A stretch of DNA of 64,000 nucleotides from an uncultured Collinsella sp. (GTDB lineage: Bacteria > Actinomycetota > Coriobacteriia > Coriobacteriales > Coriobacteriaceae), in assembly GCA_959018755.1 (NCBI GenBank), contig CAUEMA010000004.1, positions 62,001-126,000 of the forward strand, in the 5' to 3' direction. Positions within the stretch are counted from its first letter, which is position 1. Each line of letters starts with the position of its first letter. This document shows, in pieces, positions 8,211 to 16,759 of this stretch. A model generated the notes under the pieces. It did no database searches, was not told the origin of the DNA, and saw only the letters and a list, made by a program, of their open reading frames with translations. The translations under genes and the position numbers were made by a program.

Positions 8211-8874
8211 AATGCGTCAGTATCCAGCGTATGCCACGCGCCATTCGTAGATCGGTTTGGGCAAAGTGATTGCCGGGGTTGAGTTCCATCGTTGTTGGGA
8301 TGCCGCGCTCGATGAGTAGCTCTTCCATTGCGCGCGTGTCGTCGAGTACGTGTCTCATCATGCGGTTGGGCGTCTTGGTTTCTTTTTTGCCGAGTGACAG
8401 ATAGACAGCTTGTGGGCTGCCGGCAAATGGCGCCGTGCTGGCGCGATCGACATAGTCGGGAAACCATAGCGACCCCGATGCGCTCGCGATGCGGTCAAAG
8501 GCGTCGGTTTGCCAGAGGGACCAGAGCGCGAAGAGGCCCGCGAGCGAGTAGCCGGCAATGCCGCGCCAGGTGGGCGGCAGTGGGAGCGATAATTCGACCT
8601 TTAGGATTATCCGGTTCAGCAGTTCATCGAGAAATCCGGACGCCTGCCCACCGAAAGGTTCGGCATCGCGTACGGTCCCGTCGCATGCCCAGGGGCTCAG
8701 CTCGCGATTCCAATCGAGCCCGCCAATGGCGACGAGGGTGAATGGCGGGCAGCCGAGCTCAAGACAACGGTTGTAGACCTCGCTGCCGTCGCCCATGACT
8801 ACGGGGAGGTAGATGACAGGTACGCTTTCCGCATGATTCGAATAGACGGTTATCTGCTTTCGATGCGCTTCCAT
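8209..8874 (-). CDS. Putative esterase (esterase D / enterochelin-esterase fold)
   Basis: A 221-residue alpha/beta hydrolase of the PF00756 type with no signal peptide. The nucleophile elbow GIAGYSLAG puts the catalytic serine at 110, the oxyanion region is around VAIGGLDWN, and the C-terminal NPGNHF supplies the histidine (His203). The acid residue is probably in the SLGKKETKT-R stretch near 160-170. Substrate unknown: such proteins cleave feruloyl, S-formylglutathione or siderophore esters. Single gene. Confidence 0.8.
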   Translation of the reverse strand: MEAHRKQITVYSNHAESVPVIYLPVVMGDGSEVYNRCLELGCPPFTLVAIGGLDWNRELSPWACDGTVRDAEPFGGQASGFLDELLNRIILKVELSLPLPPTWRGIAGYSLAGLFALWSLWQTDAFDRIASASGSLWFPDYVDRASTAPFAGSPQAVYLSLGKKETKTPNRMMRHVLDDTRAMEELLIERGIPTTMELNPGNHFAQTDLRMARGIRWILTH

Positions 8875-8989
8875 GGCCTGCTTCTCTCAGCGTTGTGATA
8901 TCGACGGTCCCAATTGTCGCACGCTGGCACATATAGGTTGGGCTGCATTAAGAATAATCGCATACGCACCGCGTGAGCACAAACAGGAA

Positions 8990-9024
8990 GACGCCACCGC
9001 CGGAGGGGAGCTCGACGGTGGCGT
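8990..9024 (-). terminator. Possible terminator of the surface-protein gene
   Basis: AACGCCACCG and CGGTGGCGT form a 9-10 bp stem on the minus strand, followed by TCTTCCTGTTTGT, a poor but T-rich tail. Confidence 0.45.
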
Positions 9025-9089
9025 TGCTAAACGGTGTGCAGGCTAGCACTTCTGTGGGTGCCGTCCCGTGCGTTAAAGGCCAAAGGCGT

Positions 9090-10874
9090 CTATGAACGCT
9101 TGCGGCTCACCACGGCGCCTGCGGCGATGGCGGCTGTTCCCGCAAGGGTGGCTGCCACGATGGCTGCGCTCGAGGCGTCGCCGGTTGCCGCGAGTTTGCC
9201 GGCGATCTTGGCTCCCGTGGCTGCAACTGCAACGGTCTTGGTTGTCTTCGTGCCCTCGGACTTGGAGCCCTCGGGCTTGGTCTCGCCGGGCTTCTCCTCG
9301 GGTTTGGTCTCCTCGGGAGGCACGATGACCGTGCTCTTGGCGACGGCTGCATCGTAGGGGGAGTCGATCGTGGCGTCGCCCGTGCCGATGGTTTGACCTG
9401 CCTCGTAGGAGATGCTGGGGCCGTACTCTTCTTCGTAGCGATAGTTAATGATCTTGCCGCCTGCGGGCGTCTGGATGGGAGCGCCTTCGATCTCGATGGT
9501 GCCAATCGCCTTGCCATCCTCGCTTATGGCAAGAGCGAAGATTGCCGCCGTGTCTCCCTCGGCCGTGAGCTTGCTGCGGACGATCGAGATACTCGCGGGC
9601 GTGATGCCCTCGTAGGTCTGGGCGAAGATACCGATGTTCAGACCCCTAGGCTCAGGGATGACCGCGCCGCTTTGGTCGTTGCTGTAGTGATCGGGGCCAT
9701 CGCCACCGGTCTCGATATAGCGGGCTATAGCCTTAACAACGGAGTCGCTGATGTAGATGTGGCCGCCAGCGACGTTTGGCTGGTGGTTTCTGGTAGAGAT
9801 TGCAACCGAGAATTTGCCTTCCGCGAACGCGTCCACGATGGAACCATTCTTGATGACGATGTCGTCCCCGTCGGTGATGAGGGCGATGGCCTGGCCGCCA
9901 CTCGCGCTTGTACGGACCGTCACGGTTGCGCCATCGAGCGTGATGCCCTTGTAGGCATAGACACCATATTCAACACCGCTTGCGTCAAGGGAGGCGTTCG
10001 TGATCGCGAGACTGCCCTCAGCGTCGACGGCAAGATCTCCCTCGGCGTTCGCCTTGACCTGGCTGCCGCCCGAGATGTTGATGCCGTCTTCAGCCCAAAT
10101 CGCCGCTTCTTCTATCGAGCTTGCTTCTACCTTGCCACCGCCTTTGATGATGATGTCATTGCCCGCGGCGACGCCGTAACCTTCGCCTCCTTTAGCGATC
10201 ACTGTGCCAGAGGAATCGATGGTGGTCTTGCCCTTGGATTGGATACCTTCGGTACTGCCCGTTGCATTCACGGTGCCCGAGCCCGTGATAGAGAGGTCGC
10301 CCTTTGCCTCAATTCCGTCGGAAGTGGTGCTTGTGGTGTTCACGGTGCCTGGGCCAGAAATGGAGAGGTCGCCTGTGGATTTAATTGCATCGGCCTCGGC
10401 TGTCGCATTGAGCTCATCCGTGCTATTCGAGCTCGTTATGTTCAACTCCGCTTTCTGGTTAGTGCCATCCTGCGCTTTGATGGCGGCTCCGGTGTAATCG
10501 GGCTCGGTTTTCACGGTGTTCTTGCCCTCGTACGCAATGTTGAGCTTGCCCGCGGCCTTGATCTCGCCGCCGTTATAGCCGTTGAGCTTCATGTCATCGG
10601 CGCCGTCCCAGCTCCAGGTGCCGGCCTCGTCGCCTGCCGCGGTGCCGGCATTGTACTGGGTGCCGCCGACGTCCACCCACTCCGCCGCGAGCGAGACGCT
10701 CGGCATGAGCAGCGAGCTCACCGTGAGCGCGCAGGCCAGGCCGCAGACGATGCGGCGGGTCACGCGGCGCCAGCTGCCGTGTGCGAGCAGCGTGCGACGG
10801 CGCACGTCGGGCTCGACAAAATGGGCTCCAGAGGTTTTGTCATTGCGCTTGGGGGTCGTGAACAAGGCGGCCAT
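9090..10874 (-). CDS. Sortase-anchored beta-helix surface protein
   Basis: This 594-residue protein has an N-terminal signal (two arginine clusters near 36-41, then a hydrophobic core ending in SVSLAA near 64). A long body is built of about 20-residue repeats such as SGTVNATG..GIQSKGKTTI, typical of the Cthe_2159/PF14262 carbohydrate-binding right-handed beta-helix. A Thr/Lys/Pro-rich linker (EETKPEEKPGETKPEG) then leads to a terminal sorting signal: LAATGD, a hydrophobic helix and RKRS. LAATGD replaces the usual LPXTG. The start at 10874 follows GGGAG; the frame opens further upstream without a ribosome site. Likely an adhesin or polysaccharide binder on the cell wall. Confidence 0.82.
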   Translation of the reverse strand: MAALFTTPKRNDKTSGAHFVEPDVRRRTLLAHGSWRRVTRRIVCGLACALTVSSLLMPSVSLAAEWVDVGGTQYNAGTAAGDEAGTWSWDGADDMKLNGYNGGEIKAAGKLNIAYEGKNTVKTEPDYTGAAIKAQDGTNQKAELNITSSNSTDELNATAEADAIKSTGDLSISGPGTVNTTSTTSDGIEAKGDLSITGSGTVNATGSTEGIQSKGKTTIDSSGTVIAKGGEGYGVAAGNDIIIKGGGKVEASSIEEAAIWAEDGINISGGSQVKANAEGDLAVDAEGSLAITNASLDASGVEYGVYAYKGITLDGATVTVRTSASGGQAIALITDGDDIVIKNGSIVDAFAEGKFSVAISTRNHQPNVAGGHIYISDSVVKAIARYIETGGDGPDHYSNDQSGAVIPEPRGLNIGIFAQTYEGITPASISIVRSKLTAEGDTAAIFALAISEDGKAIGTIEIEGAPIQTPAGGKIINYRYEEEYGPSISYEAGQTIGTGDATIDSPYDAAVAKSTVIVPPEETKPEEKPGETKPEGSKSEGTKTTKTVAVAATGAKIAGKLAATGDASSAAIVAATLAGTAAIAAGAVVSRKRS

Positions 10875-11013
10875 GGTTACTCCCATCCTCATAGGGCCTA
10901 TGCGATTACGTCCAGCATATCTGCAGGATGTAGCCGGCGGTAGTGCCGTTTGGAGGGCAAAATGTCCAAAATTCGGGAAACAATACATCGCGCGCCCGTG
11001 CTCTGCCCGCCTT

Positions 11014-11056
11014 TAAAAGAAAAGCGCGGAGCCGCTCGTTGCGACTCCGCGCTTTG
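11014..11056 (-). terminator. Terminator of the purine permease gene
   Basis: AGCGCGGAGTCGC and GCGGCTCCGCGCT pair on the minus strand and are followed by TTTTCTTTTA. Confidence 0.85.
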
Positions 11057-11082
11057 CTGTTTTGCTTTAGCAGGCTATGCCG

Positions 11083-12396
11083 TTACGCCACGAAGAAGTA
11101 GACGAGGAAGGCAAGGGCTGCGATCCACATGAGCGGCTTGATCTTGGAGGCCTCGCCCTTAAAGAGCGCGACGATCACGTAGGCGATAAAGCCCAGGCCA
11201 ATGCCGGCAGAGATGGAGTAGGTGAAGGGCACGCCGGCGACAATCATGAACGCCGGGAAACCCTGCGACACGTCGGACCAGTCGATCTCGGAGGCCTCGC
11301 TCATCATGAGGTAGCCGACGTAGACCAGAGCACCGCAGGTGGCGGCGCTGGAAACGATGGTGACGATGGGGGAGAAGAACGCGGCGAGAATGAACAGCAC
11401 GCCGGTGGTGACGGAGGTGAGGCCCGTGCGGCCACCGTCGGCGGCGCCGGAAGTGGACTCGACGAAGGTGGTGATGGAGGAGACGCCCATAAAGCCACCG
11501 GCAGCAGCGGCCACGGAGTCGACGACCAGGATGGGACGGATGTCCTCGACATTGCCGTCCTCGGTCAAGAACTCGCCCTGCTTGGCGACGGCCATCGCGG
11601 TGCCCATGGTGTCGAAGAAGTCACTCATGAGCAGCGAGAAGGCAACGACGAGCAGCATCGGGTCGGTCAGAACCTTCACGATGGCCATGTTGCCGTCTGC
11701 GGTGCTGGCAAACGGGGCGCCAAAGGTCGAGAAGTCGAGCGGTGCGATGAGGCCCTCGGGGGCGTGGGTGACGCCCAGCGGGATACCGGCGATAACGGCG
11801 ACGATGATGCCGATGAGCAGCGAGCCCGGCACGTTGCGGGAAGCCAGGGCAACCGTCACGATGATGGAGATGATGCCGACGATAAAGGTGGGGGAGGCGA
11901 TGTCGCCCAGACCGACGAGCGTACCGGCACCAGCGGTGATGATACCGGCGTCGCACAGGCCGATCATGGCGATGAACAGGCCCAGACCCACGGAGATGGC
12001 GTGGCGCAGGACCACGGGGATGGCGTCCATAATGGCCTCGCGCAGGCCGCACAGGACGAGCAGCAAGATGACGATACCCTCGAGGAAGATAACGCTCATG
12101 GCCACGTGCCAGTCACCGCCGCACATGGTGGTGGCGATGCCCGCGATCATGGCGTTGATGCCCAGGCCCGAAGCGCAAGCGAGCGGGCGGTTGGCGAAGA
12201 TGCCCATGCAGATGGTCATGATGCCGGCGCCCAGGCAAGTGGCGCAGGCGAGCGCTCCCGCATCGATGCCGGCGCCCGAGAGCACCGCGGGGTTGACGGC
12301 AATGATGTAGGCCATCGCCAGGAACGTTGTCAGTCCAGCGCGAAGTTCGGTCCCGATTGTGGACTTGCGCTCGCTGACGTGAAATAGTTCGTCCAT
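11083..12396 (-). CDS. AzgA-type purine (hypoxanthine/guanine/adenine) permease
   Basis: A 437-residue NCS2-family transporter of the AzgA/GhxP branch (COG2252). It opens with RKSTIGTELRAGLTTFLAMA and YIIAVNP, the signature start of the branch. Later come ASGLGINAMIAG, a FVESTSGAADGGRTGLTSV motif and DFFDTMGT near the middle, all typical of proton-coupled purine uptake. The ATG at 12396 follows AAGGAAAGG. It complements uraA at 6817, giving salvage of both nucleobase classes. No purine riboswitch is recognisable in the 190-base leader. Confidence 0.88.
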   Translation of the reverse strand: MDELFHVSERKSTIGTELRAGLTTFLAMAYIIAVNPAVLSGAGIDAGALACATCLGAGIMTICMGIFANRPLACASGLGINAMIAGIATTMCGGDWHVAMSVIFLEGIVILLLVLCGLREAIMDAIPVVLRHAISVGLGLFIAMIGLCDAGIITAGAGTLVGLGDIASPTFIVGIISIIVTVALASRNVPGSLLIGIIVAVIAGIPLGVTHAPEGLIAPLDFSTFGAPFASTADGNMAIVKVLTDPMLLVVAFSLLMSDFFDTMGTAMAVAKQGEFLTEDGNVEDIRPILVVDSVAAAAGGFMGVSSITTFVESTSGAADGGRTGLTSVTTGVLFILAAFFSPIVTIVSSAATCGALVYVGYLMMSEASEIDWSDVSQGFPAFMIVAGVPFTYSISAGIGLGFIAYVIVALFKGEASKIKPLMWIAALAFLVYFFVA

Positions 12397-12550
12397 GCAT
12401 ACCCTTTCCTTGTTCGGCCCCGAGTTTAGGCCGATTGACACGAACTCACTTACTATATCGCCTTTACAACCTTGCTGTTCCTCACATGTTGATGTTCGGC
12501 GCTTTGTAACGGACGGGTGGTATTTTCCGTATGAAAATGTGTGGGTACCG

Positions 12551-12556
12551 TATACT
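12551..12556 (+). promoter_or_regulatory. Putative -10 element of the deformylase-like gene
   Basis: TATACT lies 33 bases upstream of the ATG at 12590; no clear -35 partner is seen. Confidence 0.3.
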
Positions 12557-12589
12557 TAAGCAGTTACAACGACCCCTATGGAGGAACGT

Positions 12590-13009
12590 ATGATTAAAGA
12601 GCTCTGCCACGACGAGGCTATTCTGTCCCAGCGTTGCGAGGTCGCGACCGTCGAGGACGAGTCGGTGGCACAGGACCTGATCGATACCATCAAGTCGCTC
12701 GACGATGCCGGTTGCCTTGCCGCCAACCAGATTGGCGTCACCAAGAAGGTCTGCGTCTATCTGGACGACGCCGGCGAGCCCCACGTGCTCTACAACCCCC
12801 GTCTGGTGTTTGGCCTGGGCGCCAGCAAGATGGAGGAGAGCTGCCTGACGCACGAGGAGGTCACCAAGTCCACGCGCTATATCAAGTGCAAGGTCGCTTA
12901 TGACGTGATCGTCGACGGCAAGATGCGCGAGCGCAAGCAGGACTTTGTGGGCTTCGAGGCGCAAATGATTCAACACATGATTGACCACTGTCTAGGAAAG
13001 TTGGTCTAA
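12590..13009 (+). CDS. Peptide-deformylase-like protein lacking the catalytic Glu
   Basis: This 139-residue protein has the peptide deformylase fold in short form. Motif 1 is GCLAANQIG. Motif 2 is EESCLTHEE, keeping the metal-ligand cysteine but with Ser in place of Gly. Motif 3 reads QHMIDHC where the enzyme has HEXXH. The codons CAC ATG ATT GAC CAC show Met in place of the catalytic glutamate, while both histidine ligands remain. It may bind metal without deformylating, or act on something else. A second paralogue at 20406 has intact HEIDH. The start at 12590 follows GGAGGA; it is an isolated gene. Confidence 0.75.
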   Translation: MIKELCHDEAILSQRCEVATVEDESVAQDLIDTIKSLDDAGCLAANQIGVTKKVCVYLDDAGEPHVLYNPRLVFGLGASKMEESCLTHEEVTKSTRYIKCKVAYDVIVDGKMRERKQDFVGFEAQMIQHMIDHCLGKLV

Positions 13010-13109
13010 GGGGACCAAAGCACCGCACCTTGCCGCTCAATCGTCGCTCGCGTACCTTAAGTACGCTTCGCTCCTCTTTCGTGGCAATCTGCGGCACTTT
13101 GACCCCTTA
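13007..13109. repeat. REP-like 103 bp imperfect palindrome
   Basis: The outer arms TAAGGGGACCAAAGCACCGCA and the complement of TGCGGCACTTTGACCCCTTA match except for a few bases. An inner palindrome GCGTACCTTAAGTACGC sits at the centre. It starts at the stop codon of the deformylase-like gene. Its length and two-level symmetry resemble a dispersed REP/BIME-type element. Confidence 0.6.
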
Positions 13110-13153
13110 GACGACCTGCGGGGTTAACTTGGTTAAGTTTATCCTGCTTGAAT

Positions 13154-13193
13154 AGTCCGGGCGTGACGTTGTTGTCATGTCCGGGCTTTTGTG
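13154..13193 (+). terminator. Intrinsic terminator after the deformylase-like gene
   Basis: TCCGGGCGTGAC pairs with GTCATGTCCGGG over 12 positions including G-U pairs, with a GTTGTT loop and a CTTTT tail. Confidence 0.65.
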
Positions 13194-13253
13194 TTTAGCG
13201 CCTTTTTGTTTGGAGACAATAACCTTAGCAGGAACGTAAAGCTGGGAGGCGCT

Positions 13254-14219
13254 ATGTGTACGAGTATTCGATTTACCGATAATTCTGGCCACATGTATCT
13301 GGGCCGCAACCTCGACTGGAGCTTTGACTACGGCCAGCAGGTTCGCGTGATGCCGCGCGGGTTTCACATTCCGTATTCGTTTATCGACGACGCGACAGCG
13401 GCACACGCGGTGATCGGTATGTGCATCGATTACAAGAACTACCCTATGTTCTTCGATTGCGGCAACGATGCGGGCCTCGCCGTGGCGGGCCTCAATTTCC
13501 CGGGTTATGCCGAGTATGCCGAGGGGCCGGTTGATGGAAAGACCAATATCGCGGCCTATGAGTTTCCCCTGTGGGTGGCAGCGACGTTCTCGACGGTCGA
13601 TGAGGTCGAGGCCGCGCTGCGCGACACGGTGATTGTCGCCAAATCTGCCGGAGAGGGGCTGGGCGTGTCGCTGCTCCATTGGATTATCGGCGACAGCCAG
13701 CGCAGCATCGTGGTCGAGATGATGGCTGACGGCCTGCATGTATACGACGATCCGGTCGACACCCTTGCCAACCAGCCGACCTTCCCGTGGCACATGGAAA
13801 ACCTCCGCACCTATATCACCGCCACAAGCGATTTTCCGCAGACGGCGACATGGCGTGGCGCCGAGCTCAAGCCCTATGGCGCGGGTGCCGGCATGCGCGG
13901 TATTCCGGGTGACTGCTATTCGCCGAGCCGTTTTGTAAAGGCGGCGTACCTCAATGCCAATTACCCGCAAAAGGAGAGCGAGACCGAAAACGTCGTCCGT
14001 ATGTTCCGCTCGCTCGAGGGCGTGGTGATGATTGAGGGGGCGTCCAGGATGGGCGATGGCAAGTTCGAGAAGACTATCTACACCGGATGCTTTAGCGCGC
14101 GCACGGGCAATTATTACTACGCGATGTATGGGGATCCGTCGATTCGCTACGTGAGCCTGATGGATGCCGAGGGCGCGAGCCCCGATAGGCTCGTGGTTCC
14201 CGAGCCGCGCCGTTCGTAG
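13254..14219 (+). CDS. bsh: Bile salt hydrolase (choloylglycine hydrolase)
   Basis: This 321-residue N-terminal-nucleophile hydrolase cleaves the amide bond of glycine- or taurine-conjugated bile acids. After removal of Met1 the catalytic Cys2 (MCTS) is exposed; Arg18 and Asp21 lie in LGRNLDW, Asn81 in AGLNFPGY, an Asn in the ANQPTF stretch and an Arg in the DCYSPSRF motif. This is the full active-site set of the family. Penicillin V acylases share the fold, but the HIPYSF loop and NFPGYAEY favour bile acids. It is cytoplasmic, with no signal peptide. The start at 13254 follows GGGAGG. It is a marker of life in the vertebrate gut. Confidence 0.88.
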   Translation: MCTSIRFTDNSGHMYLGRNLDWSFDYGQQVRVMPRGFHIPYSFIDDATAAHAVIGMCIDYKNYPMFFDCGNDAGLAVAGLNFPGYAEYAEGPVDGKTNIAAYEFPLWVAATFSTVDEVEAALRDTVIVAKSAGEGLGVSLLHWIIGDSQRSIVVEMMADGLHVYDDPVDTLANQPTFPWHMENLRTYITATSDFPQTATWRGAELKPYGAGAGMRGIPGDCYSPSRFVKAAYLNANYPQKESETENVVRMFRSLEGVVMIEGASRMGDGKFEKTIYTGCFSARTGNYYYAMYGDPSIRYVSLMDAEGASPDRLVVPEPRRS

Positions 14220-14240
14220 CCGATAGCTTTACTGCAATGC

Positions 14241-14279
14241 AAAACGGTCCCGCATCTCCCATGAGATGCGGGACCGTTG
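14241..14279. terminator. Bidirectional intrinsic terminator
   Basis: AACGGTCCCGCATCTC pairs perfectly with its complement over 16 bp around a 4-base loop. It serves the convergent bsh and kup genes, with a TTTT tail on the minus strand. Confidence 0.88.
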
Positions 14280-14300
14280 TCGTCAATGGCTGGTGGCGTG

Positions 14301-16550
14301 TTAGAAGTTGGCGTCGTTGAGCTGGGTGCTTTCGAGTCCGTCGAGTTGCTGTTGGTCGGGCGTATCGGCGACGCTCTCGAGCAGCTCGGTGGGATCGACA
14401 TTCATGTCCTTACCGGCTTCGTTGCCGTTGACCAGGTCGTCCGAGAAGATGTCGACTTCCATTTCCTCGGCCTCTTCGATCAGGATCTCGAGTGGCACCT
14501 GGGTGCGAATGAGTTTGACTGCCGGACGCATGCGGGCAAAGAGCGGTACGTACTCAATGATGATGGCCGAGTTCTCGAGACCATACCAACGTGCCGGGCT
14601 TCCGCAGGCGCGGCGGACGGCGTACTTGATGGCCATCACACGGTGGTCGTTGCGGTTGATGTCCGTTTCGGGGGCAAGCATCTTGCGCAGCATGCAAAAA
14701 CGGAAGTCGCCCACGTTGCCGCGTGTCTCGTAGATGGAGTAGGTGTGATGCTGCGGCGGCAACTCACCCGATGCCATCAGGTCGCCAACGATCTGGCGCA
14801 GGTAGGCGTTGATGCGCTGATTGACCTTAAAGCCCAGATCCAAGCGCACGCGGAACAAAAAGTCCGTGCCAAAGGTCTCGACGGAATACTCGTGCGTATA
14901 GGGCTCGTCGGTAACGTGCACGTTGATGAACCAATATGCCTTGGCGCGCTTGGGGTGCTTGTCCAGGATGGAATAGAGCACGTCGCGGTCGAGCGTGAGC
15001 GGGTCGGGGCTGTTGGTGAGGAACACCAGATTGTCGGCGAGCACGGGGTAGGTCTCGTCGTTACGCAGGCGGTTGAGCTGATCGATGTACTTGGAGACGG
15101 GCAGCAGAATCGTCTGCGTGCGCTCGATGGCGGTGCCGCGGCGCCACACGTACATGAGGCCAAACAGCAGTGCGGCCAGGAAGATCATGACGTAACCGCC
15201 GTCAAAGAACATGGTGAGGCACGAGGCGAAGAAGCACAACTCAATGGCACCAAAGAGCAGGGCGAAGCCGCAGGCACCCAGCTTGTGCTTGAGAATGCCA
15301 GCGATATAGCTCGTCAAAAGCGTGGTGGTCATGAGCATGGTCACGGTAATGGCGAGGCCGTAGGCGCTTTCCATGCGCTCAGAGTTTTGGAACAGCAGCA
15401 CGATGAAGATGCAGCCGACCCACATGATGTTGTTGACGAGCGGAATATAGAGCTGGCCCTTGGTGTCGCTGGGGTAGTGGATGCGCAGATGCGGCATAAG
15501 GTTGAGACGCGTGGCCTCGGATACCAGCGAGAACGAGCCGGTGATGAGCGCCTGCGAGGCGATGATGGCCGCTACGGCCGAAAGCACGATGGCAAGGGGG
15601 CGCAGGGGCTCGGGGAGCATCATATAGAACGGGTTGACGATATCCATCGCGAGCATCTGGGGGTTGGAGTTATTGGCGAGCAGCCAAGCTCCTTGACCCA
15701 GATAGTTGAGGATAAGGGCCGCCTTAACAAACGGCCAGGATGCATAGATGTTTGCCTTGCCCACGTGGCCCATATCCGAGTAGAGGGCCTCGGCGCCGGT
15801 CGTCGACAGAAAGACGAAGCCGAGCACCATGATGCCCGAGTGGTTGATGGGCGAGAACAGGAACATGATGCCGCGGATGGGGTTGAGTGCGCGTAGGATG
15901 GACAGGTTGCCGAGCATGTTGAACAGGCCGGCGCCAGCCAAGAACAGGAACCACAGCGTCATGAGCGGGCCGAACAGCTTGCCGATCGACGAAGTGCCGG
16001 CGCGCTGCATGGCAAACAGGCCGCAGATAATGATGATGGTGATGATGATCACATTGGTCTGGCCGTCGCCCAAAAGCGCATGGCCCCACTCGATAGTGCG
16101 CAAGCCCTCGATGGCCGTGGTGACCGTGACGGCGGGGGTGAGGATGCCGTCGGCGAGCAGCGCCGCGCCGCCGATCATGGCGGGAAGGATCAGCCACGGC
16201 GCCACTTTGCGCACCAAGCTAAACAGGGCGAAGATGCCGCCCTCGTTGTGGTTATCGGCCTTCATGGCGATTACCACGTACTTGACCGTGGTCACGAGCG
16301 TCATGGTCCAGATGACGAGCGAAAGCGCTCCTAAGATCATGTCCTCGCTGACGGTACCGATGCCGCCGTTGTTGGCGACGATTGATTTCATGGTGTACAT
16401 GGGGCTCGTGCCGATGTCGCCGTAGACGACGCCGAGCGTAACGAGCAGCATGCCAGCGGAGAGGGGAATGGCTCCATGCCCGCCTTGACCACGCTGATCT
16501 TGGGGGCTTGCCTCCAGTTTGTTGTGTGCCACGTGGACTCCCTTGGACAT
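14301..16550 (-). CDS. kup: KUP/HAK potassium uptake protein
   Basis: A 749-residue K+/H+ symporter. The signature GVVYGDIGTSPMYTMKS lies near residue 41 in TM1, followed by VIWTMTLVTTVKYV and NHNEGGIFALFSL. About 12 membrane segments precede a cytoplasmic C-terminal domain of roughly 270 residues. The ATG at 16550 has AGGGG before it; a GTG at 16532 behind GGGAG is an equal alternative and would remove six residues. Upstream, the minus strand carries a structured leader. The gene is monocistronic. It keeps cytoplasmic potassium at low external K+ or acid pH. Confidence 0.93.
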   Translation of the reverse strand: MSKGVHVAHNKLEASPQDQRGQGGHGAIPLSAGMLLVTLGVVYGDIGTSPMYTMKSIVANNGGIGTVSEDMILGALSLVIWTMTLVTTVKYVVIAMKADNHNEGGIFALFSLVRKVAPWLILPAMIGGAALLADGILTPAVTVTTAIEGLRTIEWGHALLGDGQTNVIIITIIIICGLFAMQRAGTSSIGKLFGPLMTLWFLFLAGAGLFNMLGNLSILRALNPIRGIMFLFSPINHSGIMVLGFVFLSTTGAEALYSDMGHVGKANIYASWPFVKAALILNYLGQGAWLLANNSNPQMLAMDIVNPFYMMLPEPLRPLAIVLSAVAAIIASQALITGSFSLVSEATRLNLMPHLRIHYPSDTKGQLYIPLVNNIMWVGCIFIVLLFQNSERMESAYGLAITVTMLMTTTLLTSYIAGILKHKLGACGFALLFGAIELCFFASCLTMFFDGGYVMIFLAALLFGLMYVWRRGTAIERTQTILLPVSKYIDQLNRLRNDETYPVLADNLVFLTNSPDPLTLDRDVLYSILDKHPKRAKAYWFINVHVTDEPYTHEYSVETFGTDFLFRVRLDLGFKVNQRINAYLRQIVGDLMASGELPPQHHTYSIYETRGNVGDFRFCMLRKMLAPETDINRNDHRVMAIKYAVRRACGSPARWYGLENSAIIIEYVPLFARMRPAVKLIRTQVPLEILIEEAEEMEVDIFSDDLVNGNEAGKDMNVDPTELLESVADTPDQQQLDGLESTQLNDANF

Positions 16551-16631
16551 CTGGCCCCTGCAAAGGGCAGCAGACCTTTATGCCATCTTTATACATATAA
16601 GAGCAGTTTGGCACATCGGGGTGTTTTAGAC

Positions 16632-16655
16632 AATAATCCCCATCTGGGGATTATT
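16632..16655. repeat. Perfect 10 bp hairpin in the kup leader
   Basis: AATAATCCCC-ATCT-GGGGATTATT lies about 80 bases upstream of the kup start, 17 bases from the larger stem at 16673-16745. It may be an operator or part of the leader fold. Confidence 0.5.
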
Positions 16656-16672
16656 CATGTACGCAGGTGGCA

Positions 16673-16745
16673 TTTCAAAGCAGGGGCATATCCGATGAAT
16701 AGCTTGCTGCAATGTGATAACCGCAGACGCGTCCCTGCTTCGAAA
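16673..16745 (-). promoter_or_regulatory. Structured 5' leader of kup, unassigned
   Basis: On the minus strand TTTCGAAGCAGGG (16745-16733) pairs with CCCTGCTTTGAAA (16685-16673) over 13 positions, one of them a G-U pair that works only as RNA of this strand. The 47-base interior contains smaller CTGC/GCAG arms. It lies between the end of the exporter gene and kup. I compared it by eye with the c-di-AMP ydaO riboswitch that controls kup in other Actinobacteria and did not recognise that consensus. Confidence 0.4.
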
Positions 16746-16759
16746 CTGAAGAGGGGCTT

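Noticed and set aside
9393..10943. A 516-residue open frame on the plus strand
   Set aside because: It is antisense to the beta-helix surface protein, whose signal peptide, repeats and sorting signal make the minus strand the real one.
14277..15896. A 539-residue open frame on the plus strand
   Set aside because: It is a shadow of kup on the opposite strand, with no domain and no ribosome site.
16551..16759. c-di-AMP (ydaO) riboswitch before kup
   Set aside because: The conserved ydaO core could not be found by eye on the minus strand; only an unassigned stem is reported.
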